Shown here: piece by piece, positions 1-5,015 of the stretch
How positions within the stretch are numbered: the stretch's first letter is position 1
Layout of the letters: every line of letters begins with the position of its first letter
DNA from: an uncultured Collinsella sp.
GTDB lineage: Bacteria; Actinomycetota; Coriobacteriia; Coriobacteriales; Coriobacteriaceae
Assembly: GCA_958346165.1 (NCBI GenBank)
Contig: CATVQO010000078.1
Coordinates: 1-6,481 of the forward strand
DNA: 6,481 bases
Direction: 5' to 3'
Made by a program: the position numbers and the translations under genes
The notes under the pieces: model-generated
Told to the model about the DNA's origin: nothing
Seen by the model: the letters and a program-made list of their open reading frames with translations, nothing else
Databases searched by the model: none

Positions 1-1043
1 ACCATCTCGGGCGTCACCTCAAACGGCATGTTGCACATGGTGTCATCGGGCGCGCAGGCGGCCTCGGCAACAATCATGGCCTGCTCGCGCGTAAGCTCGG
101 CAACACCAAGTTCCTTCATCGTGACCGGCAGGCCCAGCTCAATGCAGAAGCCCAAGACTTCCTCGAGTTTCTCAGTCGGAGCATCCTCGAGTACCAGCTG
201 GACGATGGTGCCAAAGGCGACCTTCTCGCCGTGATACATGCCATGGCACTCGGGCAGCATCGTCAGGCCATTGTGGATGGCGTGAGCAGCAGCAAGGCCC
301 GAGCTCTCAAAGCCAATGCCCGAAAGCAGCGTATTGGCCTCAATGATGTGCTCGACGGCAGGCGTGAGCGCGCCCTTCTCCAGCGCGACCTTGGCCTTGA
401 CGCCATCGGCCATAAGCGTCTCGTAGCAGAGCTTGGCGAGCGCCAGACCGGCCATTCCGCCCTTGCCGCCGGCGCAGGTGCCGCCGTCGGCATCGTGCGT
501 CGCCTGAGCCTCGAAATAGGTTGCGAGCGCATCGCCCATACCGGAAACCGTCAGGCGCACCGGGCTCGCCGCGATAACCGTCGTATCCATAAGGACGATA
601 TTGGGGTTTGCCTTAAGGAAGAGGTATTTGTCGAACTGGCCGTCATCGGTATAGAGCACCGAAAGCGCCGAACACGGGGCATCGGTCGAAGCAATGGTGG
701 GGCAAATGATAACCGGGGACTCCAGGTAATAGGCGACGGCCTTCGCGGTGTCGAGGATCTTGCCGCCACCGACGCCGACGATGATGTCGCAACCGTTGTC
801 GCGAGCGAGCGCAACCAGGCGATCGACCTCGCCCTTGGAGCACTCGCCGTTAAAGTCCTCAAACAGCAGCTCGGCCTTAGCCTCGGTAAAACCGCCCTCG
901 ATCTTGGCACCGACGCGCTTCTTGCCCGAAGGCGTCACGATGACGAGGGCCTTAGCGCCGAGCGGCTCAACGTAAGAGCCGAGCTTGGCGAGCTCGTCCG
1001 GACCCTGGATGTACTTGCTGGGGCTATTGAAAATTGCAGCCAT
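1..1043 (-). CDS. gldA: Glycerol dehydrogenase GldA, 3' end cut by the window edge
   Basis: This is a cytoplasmic NAD-dependent, zinc-requiring oxidoreductase that interconverts glycerol and dihydroxyacetone. From ATG at 1043, 347 complete codons are present. They match remembered E. coli GldA (367 aa) almost collinearly, so about 20 C-terminal residues lie beyond the left edge. Visible signatures are SPSKYIQG near the N-terminus, the nucleotide-binding GVGGGK at residues 90-95, and PTIASTDAPCSALSV at 115-129. The three expected zinc ligands are present: Asp171 in GMGDALATYFEA, His254 in AAAHAIHNGL and His271 in MYHGEKVAFG. The same three positions are the ligands in E. coli GldA. No strong Shine-Dalgarno is seen, only a weak GAGAATGGG stretch; the other nearby ATG meets a stop at once. 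The gene follows the alcohol dehydrogenase on the same strand, separated by a terminator. A related polyol or hydroxyketone substrate cannot be excluded from sequence. Confidence 0.93.
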   Translation of the reverse strand, partial: MAAIFNSPSKYIQGPDELAKLGSYVEPLGAKALVIVTPSGKKRVGAKIEGGFTEAKAELLFEDFNGECSKGEVDRLVALARDNGCDIIVGVGGGKILDTAKAVAYYLESPVIICPTIASTDAPCSALSVLYTDDGQFDKYLFLKANPNIVLMDTTVIAASPVRLTVSGMGDALATYFEAQATHDADGGTCAGGKGGMAGLALAKLCYETLMADGVKAKVALEKGALTPAVEHIIEANTLLSGIGFESSGLAAAHAIHNGLTMLPECHGMYHGEKVAFGTIVQLVLEDAPTEKLEEVLGFCIELGLPVTMKELGVAELTREQAMIVAEAACAPDDTMCNMPFEVTPEM

Positions 1044-1059
1044 AACTATCCCATTCTCT

Positions 1060-1104
1060 AAAAGAAAAAAGAAAGGGGCTCCGTACAGATACGTGCGGAG
1101 CCCC
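1060..1104 (-). terminator. Rho-independent terminator between the alcohol dehydrogenase and gldA
   Basis: Read on the minus strand, a 12-bp stem (arms 1093-1104 and 1075-1086, GGGGCTCCGCAC against GTACGGAGCCCC, one G-T pair) closes a 6-base loop at 1087-1092. A T-rich run, TTTCTTTTTTCTTT (1074-1060), follows directly. No T-run follows the hairpin on the plus strand, so it acts only for leftward transcription. It begins 22 bases after the alcohol dehydrogenase stop codon and ends 16 bases before the gldA start, so it may also work as an attenuator for gldA. Confidence 0.9.
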
Positions 1105-1126
1105 TCGTTACGATAACAAGAGTCGA

Positions 1127-2350
1127 TTAGAAATCGATGTCGGTGTCGTAGTAGCAGGCCTTGAGGATCTTCTCGAAGTCGGCAGCCTTGGTCTCACGCG
1201 GGTTCTCGGGCGTGCAAGCGTCCTGCTCGGCGTTCGCGGCGATCTCGGGCAGCTTGGCGAGGAACTCCTCCTCGGAAACCATCTGCGGGTTCTCGGCGTC
1301 GACCTTCACGCCACCATTCGCGTAATCCTTGATGGACTGCGGAATGTTGAGCTGGTCGTTGAGGTCGCGAATCTTCTGGACGAGTGCAGCGATGAGCTCC
1401 TCGTTGGTCTCGCCGGGAAGGTGCAGGATCTCCTTGGCCACGTAAGCGTAACGCTCGGCAGCACGGGGATCCTTGGAGTTCCACTGGATGACCTTGCCCA
1501 GGTACATGGCGTTAGCAGCACCGTGGATGATGTGGCCGTTCTCGAAGGCAGCACCGGTCTTGTGAGCCATGGAGTGAACGATGCCGAGCAGGCCCGAGGA
1601 GAAGGCGATACCGGCGATGCACTGAGCCTCGTGCATGTGCTGACGGGCCTCATGGTCGCCAGCATAGGACTTGGGCAGCCACTCGACGATCTCGCGGATG
1701 CCGTGCAGAGCGTTGGCATCGGTGAACATAGAGGCGCAGGTGGAAACGTAGGCCTCCATGCAGTGGGTCAGAGCGTCCATGCCGGTGTGAGCGCACAGCT
1801 TGGCGGGCATGGTGTAGGTGAGCTCGGGGTCGACGATGGCGACATCCGGGGTGATGTTGAAGTCGGCCAGCGGGTACTTGATGCCCTTGGCGTAGTCGGT
1901 GATGACGGAGAAGGCAGTGACCTCGGTAGCGGTACCGGAGGTAGAGGAGATGGCGCAGAAGTGAGCCTTCTGACGCAGCTCGGGGAAGCTGAACGGCTGG
2001 ATGATGTTATCGAAGGACTCCTCGGGATACTCGTAGAAGACCCACATGGCCTTAGCGGCATCGATGGGCGAGCCGCCGCCGATGGCGATAATCCAGTCGG
2101 GCTCGAACTCGCGCATGGCCTCGGCGCCCTTCATGACCGTCTCGATGGACGGATCGGACTCGACGCCCTCGAACAGCTTGACCTCGAAGCCGCCCTCTTT
2201 GAGGTCGGCCTCGACGTCCTGCAGGAACCCGCCGCGACGCATAGAGCTGCCGCCAGAAACGATGATGGCCTTCTTGCCCTTGAGGTTCTTCACCTCGTGG
2301 CGAGCGCCCTCACCAAAGTACAGATCGCGAGGATTGGTAAAACGTCCCAT
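1127..2350 (-). CDS. Iron-containing alcohol dehydrogenase (single-domain, related to the ADH half of AdhE)
   Basis: This 407-residue protein belongs to the group III, metal-dependent alcohol dehydrogenases, which reduce aldehydes to alcohols with NAD(P)H in the cytoplasm. The start at 2350 follows AGGAGG with a 6-base spacer. A longer frame from 2401 would add 17 basic residues with no ribosome site. Visible signatures are PRDLYFGEG at 7-15, the cofactor motif GGGSPIDAAK at 91-100, SSTSGTATEVT at 135-145 and HTGMDALTHCMEAY at 188-201. The metal ligands are probably Asp192, His196, His259 and His276, with His263 in the conserved active-site position. The tail has CTPENPR, like the end of AdhE. 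There is no aldehyde dehydrogenase half, so this is not AdhE itself. Between the histidines there are three more residues than in FucO or AdhE as I remember them. The strong ribosome site suggests high expression. The substrate (ethanol, butanol, propanediol or another) cannot be told from sequence. Beside gldA, a role in disposing of NADH is a reasonable inference. Confidence 0.92.
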   Translation of the reverse strand: MGRFTNPRDLYFGEGARHEVKNLKGKKAIIVSGGSSMRRGGFLQDVEADLKEGGFEVKLFEGVESDPSIETVMKGAEAMREFEPDWIIAIGGGSPIDAAKAMWVFYEYPEESFDNIIQPFSFPELRQKAHFCAISSTSGTATEVTAFSVITDYAKGIKYPLADFNITPDVAIVDPELTYTMPAKLCAHTGMDALTHCMEAYVSTCASMFTDANALHGIREIVEWLPKSYAGDHEARQHMHEAQCIAGIAFSSGLLGIVHSMAHKTGAAFENGHIIHGAANAMYLGKVIQWNSKDPRAAERYAYVAKEILHLPGETNEELIAALVQKIRDLNDQLNIPQSIKDYANGGVKVDAENPQMVSEEEFLAKLPEIAANAEQDACTPENPRETKAADFEKILKACYYDTDIDF

Positions 2351-2356
2351 ACTGTG

Positions 2357-2362
2357 CCTCCT
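2357..2362 (-). promoter_or_regulatory. Ribosome binding site of the alcohol dehydrogenase
   Basis: A perfect AGGAGG on the minus strand lies 6 bases before the ATG at 2350. It decides the start against the upstream in-frame ATG at 2401, which has no such site. Confidence 0.9.
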
Positions 2363-2386
2363 AAACAAGCCCCTCTTAGACTTGCG

Positions 2387-2417
2387 TATATAACGGAGCA
2401 CCCAATTGGCTCCGTTA
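2387..2417 (-). promoter_or_regulatory. Candidate promoter -10 box with overlapping inverted repeat, alcohol dehydrogenase
   Basis: On the minus strand TATATA (2392-2387) could be a -10 box, giving a leader of about 30 bases before the start at 2350. A perfect 9-bp inverted repeat, TAACGGAGC (2391-2399) and GCTCCGTTA (2409-2417) with a 9-base spacer, covers the edge of this box and the spacer towards -35. No good -35 hexamer is visible. The repeat could therefore be an operator for an activator or repressor, or a leader hairpin if transcription starts further upstream. It does not match the Rex operator as I remember it. Confidence 0.4.
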
Positions 2418-2536
2418 GGACCGGTTTGCGCGTTGCCGGCGATGACAATGCGCGATGTCTAAACGTCTCAACGCTCAGACAAACACTATTTTACCGTTCT
2501 GGTTGGTCAGTTATTCACCTAAAGCCGCCAATGATG

Positions 2537-2601
2537 AAACGTTTTTTCTATCCCTGAAGACCCTCGTGCGGCATCCATACTCCCAAGCTGGGCAAACGTT
2601 T
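2537..2601. promoter_or_regulatory. Two AAACGTTT palindromes, possible LacI-type operators
   Basis: The octamer AAACGTTT occurs at 2537-2544 and 2594-2601, 57 bases apart. Palindromes with a central CG flanked by A and T runs are typical half-site arrangements for LacI-family repressors. The first copy does not fit the CcpA cre consensus because it is one base short. No regulator gene is in the window, so function is a guess. Confidence 0.3.
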
Positions 2602-2633
2602 TATCAAGGTTGACTACATATCCCGGGCAGGAC

Positions 2634-2774
2634 GGTGCCCCTCCAAAATATGCACCGTTCGCCGCCAAAAATCGACCGTTTGCGGCACCGTGATACCACT
2701 CGGTCGTCCAAGGTGCCGACATTTGTGCGACATCCGTCTTCGTGGTGCAAAGGTGCAAGTCCAAGTGCGGCACC
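2634..2774. repeat. Cluster of seven GGTGC/GCACC words upstream of the TPR operon
   Basis: The pentamer occurs forward at 2634, 2712, 2744 and 2752 and reversed at 2652, 2685 and 2770 (start positions). By my rough estimate about 0.4 would be expected by chance in this length. Two pairs form longer units: ACGGTGC (2632-2638) faces GCACCGT (2652-2658), and GGTGCAA is repeated in tandem 8 bases apart (2744 and 2752 in pentamer terms). The spacing is irregular, so this looks more like clustered protein sites than a true tandem repeat. Confidence 0.5.
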
Positions 2775-2788
2775 CCCGGTGTGCCACA
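2766..2788. promoter_or_regulatory. Imperfect 23-bp dyad upstream of the TPR operon
   Basis: Centred on 2777, this sequence is symmetrical at 9 of 11 paired positions, with core arms GGCACCCC and GGTGTGCC around one central base. The loop is too small for a good RNA hairpin, so a site for a dimeric DNA-binding protein is more likely. It ends 19 bases before the candidate -10 box of the TPR operon. Confidence 0.35.
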
Positions 2789-2807
2789 TGCGGGTAAACT
2801 AGAACCT

Positions 2808-2813
2808 TATATA
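2808..2813 (+). promoter_or_regulatory. Candidate -10 box of the TPR-murT operon
   Basis: TATATA lies 37 bases before the ATG at 2851, mirroring the 36-base distance on the alcohol dehydrogenase side. No recognisable -35 hexamer precedes it at 16-18 bases. TAAACT at 2795-2800 is an alternative -10. Confidence 0.35.
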
Positions 2814-2840
2814 GAAACATTTGAACCCTAACCGCAGCAA

Positions 2841-2846
2841 AGGAGG
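2841..2846 (+). promoter_or_regulatory. Ribosome binding site of the first TPR gene
   Basis: AGGAGG lies only 4 bases before ATG 2851, a somewhat short spacing. It supports this start over an in-frame TTG at 2821, which has no ribosome site upstream. Confidence 0.8.
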
Positions 2847-2850
2847 CCCC

Positions 2851-3927
2851 ATGGCATTCGATCCCATTCAAGAGGATTGCCATCGCCTCGTTCTTGAGGC
2901 CTTGCGCCGCGACAATATCCCGCTCACCGACGCTGCCGCCGTAGAGCGTCTGATGGAACAATTCACCCGCAACCCCGCACCGCTCATCGTGCACGACCGC
3001 GACCGCGCCGGGCACCTCATTGCCAAGGTGGTCGAGGCTGTCGACTACCGCATTCCCTTTATCCCTGACGATACCCAGGCAGAGCAAGAAGAGACAGCTG
3101 CCGAGAACATGCTCCGCGAGGCGGCCGCACTCGATCCGGCCAACTGGGACGCTCAGCGCATGCTGACGGCACTCACCGCCGAATCCAACGAGGAATACGT
3201 ACAGTACCTGGTGTCCAAGTGCGATGAGGTCGAGCACGACCTAGCGCTCAAAATCGCCTCGGCCCAGGACCCCTACGAGCGCGAGGCCGCAGGCGACCTT
3301 ACGCGCCGCCCCTATCTGCGCTGGCTTGCCGCCTTGGCATCGCGCGCCCTCATTAGCGGCCGCTATCGCATGTCGCTCGAAGCCGCGAATCGCAGCTTGG
3401 ACTTTGCGCCCAACGACCCCGCTGGTGTCCGCCACACCGCGATGCTCGCCATGGCAAAGCTCGAATACCCCGCCGAGGAGCTCAAGCGCTTTCGCTCCGC
3501 ACACTCCGTGCCGTACCTCGCGAATACCCCACTGCGCCGCCGCCCCAAAGATGCGGAGCGCGACTTGGACCCGTGGACGCTCATCGCGCTGATGAGCACG
3601 GCTTGGCGCGAACTGGACTACGAAGGCGCCGAGCACTACCTGCGTATCCTTGTGCGCTCGTGTCCGCACGCAGCCGAGGCACTCTACTTCCAAACCGAGT
3701 TTCCCGATGGCGTCTATGCCCGCGTCAACGTGGGTGTGGGCTCCACCGACGAGCTTGTCCTTGCGCTGTCCGAGGCGACGCCGGTACTGCAGGAGGGCCT
3801 GGGCGCCCCCGACAACGCCAGCTTTGCCGCCTGGGTCGCCACCAACGACATCGTGCGCTCCCAAATCGACGAGCGCATCCTGCGCGCAGCCGAGCAGGGG
3901 CTTCCATTTAAGGGAGGAGACCTCTAA
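2851..3927 (+). CDS. TPR-like helical-repeat protein, resembling bacterial ST7-type proteins
   Basis: A 358-residue, probably cytoplasmic protein with no signal peptide or membrane segment. Its role is not recognised. Residues 84-105 (AENMLREAAALDPANWDAQ and on) and 153-204 read as TPR helices. The second stretch holds RPYLRWLAALASRAL, then GRYRMSLEAANRSLDFAPND, then AGVR and an Ala/Leu-rich helix. This arrangement (RPY..R, a GRY helix, PND.. GVR) recalls a bacterial TPR family that I associate with the eukaryotic ST7 domain; that link is from memory. A further helical pair begins at LDPWTLIALMS (239-249) and runs to ALYF (277-280), followed by a C-terminal region with DNASFAAW (321-328). The next gene starts inside its stop codon and is a diverged paralogue. 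It leads an operon ending in murT. A scaffold or partner-binding role is likely from the fold, but no partner can be named. Confidence 0.8.
   Translation: MAFDPIQEDCHRLVLEALRRDNIPLTDAAAVERLMEQFTRNPAPLIVHDRDRAGHLIAKVVEAVDYRIPFIPDDTQAEQEETAAENMLREAAALDPANWDAQRMLTALTAESNEEYVQYLVSKCDEVEHDLALKIASAQDPYEREAAGDLTRRPYLRWLAALASRALISGRYRMSLEAANRSLDFAPNDPAGVRHTAMLAMAKLEYPAEELKRFRSAHSVPYLANTPLRRRPKDAERDLDPWTLIALMSTAWRELDYEGAEHYLRILVRSCPHAAEALYFQTEFPDGVYARVNVGVGSTDELVLALSEATPVLQEGLGAPDNASFAAWVATNDIVRSQIDERILRAAEQGLPFKGGDL
3912..3919 (+). promoter_or_regulatory. Ribosome binding site of the second TPR gene, inside the first
   Basis: GGGAGGAG lies in the last codons of the upstream gene, with its GGAGG 9 bases before ATG 3927. 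The stop and start share one base in TAATG, so translation is probably coupled and the two proteins made in similar amounts. Confidence 0.8.
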
Positions 3928-4970
3928 TGGATCCGAGCGTCTACATCCCCGCCTACCTGGAGCGCACCTATCTGGCGTCGCACCCCGAGCTCACCGATGC
4001 AGCACGCGAGCTTGTCCATAACGACATTAGTGCGAATCCCCAAAAGTACGCGCAGTCCGAGCATGCCCAGGCGCTGTTGTCCTATGCCGGCGTCCACCGC
4101 CACCTGCTCGACGAGCTCCATCGGATCGAGGACATGGGCAGCGACGAGGAGTTCGAGCAGACGCGCAATCGCCTGTTCGACGACATGCGAGACGAGCTGC
4201 TCAAGATTGTCCGCGTCGATGCGTATGTCCTCGATGCCCAGCTGCTCGCCATCATCCTGGCCGACACGCCCGTTGACGCCTGCCTGGGCGACCTGATGAA
4301 GCTTGAGGCGACCACGGCCGATTACCTGCAGCAAAGTGTGCCCGGGTTCGACATGGAAGCCCCGCACTACTGGGCCAATAATGTTTTGGCCGATGGTGTC
4401 ACCGCAGCAGACCTTACCGTGAGCGAGCCGGCTCTTATCGGGTGGCTTCATACGCTCGAGGCCATCTCGCAGCTGTGCATGGCGAGCGCCCGCTACCGTG
4501 CTGCCGCCAACTACGCCCGCCGCGTCCTTAAGGCGGAAGGCTACCCCACCCGAGCCGCAGGCACCGTGTTGCTCGCCCTCGCTCGCCTGGAAGACCAGGA
4601 CGGCTTTTTTGCCCTGGCCCACCAGCTCGAGGAAGAGATCGGGGCTGACGCGCTCGAGAACTCTCCTTGGTATCTGCTCGCCCGCACGATTCTGCTGTTC
4701 AAAACAAACAAGATGCGCCCGGCGACACGCGCGCTGCGTGAGTTTGCCAACCGTTGCGAGGGCGGTGCGTTCTTCTTACTGAACCCCATGTACCAGACAC
4801 CGTACCTTCCCTGCCGGCCCGAGCCACACGATCCCTGGGATCTTTCGCACCAGGCCGTTTGGGAAGCGGACGGTATTATCTCGGACACTCCCGACTTTGC
4901 CCCTTGGGCCAATGCCTGCGAAGACGTGTCGCAGCTTGCCCAGGAATTTGCGCGCCGCTACGGTTTTTAG
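3927..4970 (+). CDS. TPR-like helical-repeat protein, paralogue of the upstream gene
   Basis: A 347-residue soluble protein with no signal peptide or membrane segment and no recognised function. It aligns by eye with the upstream product in four places. LTDAA (22-26) matches LTDAA (26-30) there. DAQLLAIIL (103-111) with the following acidic helix matches DAQRMLTAL (100-108). EPALIGWLHTL (167-177) through ARYRAAANYARRVL and LLALARL (215-221) matches the RPYLRWLAAL to AMAKL block. SPWYLLARTILL (246-257) through FFLL matches DPWTLIALMS through ALYF. Both end with a D...FA.W segment (DTPDFAPW, 320-327, here). Identity is low, so the duplication is old. The copy here has lost the PND..GVR signature of its partner. 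TAATG overlap with the upstream gene and a 45-base gap to murT place it mid-operon. The pair may form a heterodimer, which is inference only. Confidence 0.8.
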   Translation: MDPSVYIPAYLERTYLASHPELTDAARELVHNDISANPQKYAQSEHAQALLSYAGVHRHLLDELHRIEDMGSDEEFEQTRNRLFDDMRDELLKIVRVDAYVLDAQLLAIILADTPVDACLGDLMKLEATTADYLQQSVPGFDMEAPHYWANNVLADGVTAADLTVSEPALIGWLHTLEAISQLCMASARYRAAANYARRVLKAEGYPTRAAGTVLLALARLEDQDGFFALAHQLEEEIGADALENSPWYLLARTILLFKTNKMRPATRALREFANRCEGGAFFLLNPMYQTPYLPCRPEPHDPWDLSHQAVWEADGIISDTPDFAPWANACEDVSQLAQEFARRYGF

Positions 4971-5015
4971 TGACGCACTCGACCCGACCATGTCGTTTAC
5001 GTTAGGAACGGTTTC

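Larger units (their letters stand above)
2351..2850. other. 500-base divergent intergenic control region
   Basis: The region separates the leftward alcohol dehydrogenase from the rightward TPR operon. I see no convincing gene in it: the short frames on either strand have no recognisable protein and no ribosome site. It is more AT-rich and more repetitive than its flanks. It contains two TATATA boxes, one near each gene, an inverted repeat beside each, two AAACGTTT palindromes, and seven GGTGC/GCACC words. I see no tRNA, no recognised riboswitch and no intrinsic terminator here. Confidence 0.7.

Noticed and set aside
231..1061. 276-codon plus-strand open frame
   Set aside because: It is antisense to gldA, which is fully supported by zinc-ligand and nucleotide-binding motifs.
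1127..2350. Calling the alcohol dehydrogenase AdhE
   Set aside because: Only the alcohol dehydrogenase half is present, with its own ribosome site and start. There is no aldehyde dehydrogenase domain upstream.
2351..2401. N-terminal extension of the alcohol dehydrogenase from ATG 2401
   Set aside because: The added 17 residues are basic and family-atypical, and the AGGAGG site fits the ATG at 2350 instead.
1421..2557. 378-codon plus-strand open frame
   Set aside because: It is antisense to the alcohol dehydrogenase, whose motifs are unmistakable. Its translation is low-complexity, rich in Gly, Val, Asp and Leu, and has no recognisable domain. Such frames are common opposite GC-rich, strongly codon-biased genes.
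2611..2616. TTGACT as a -35 box on the plus strand
   Set aside because: No acceptable -10 hexamer lies 16-18 bases downstream; that stretch is GC-rich.
2519..2789. Short minus-strand frames of 61-84 codons in the intergenic region
   Set aside because: No ribosome site, no recognisable protein, and they overlap the cluster of regulatory-looking repeats.
2614..3237. 207-codon minus-strand frame entering the first TPR gene
   Set aside because: It spans the intergenic repeats and lies antisense to a well-supported gene. No family resemblance and no ribosome site.
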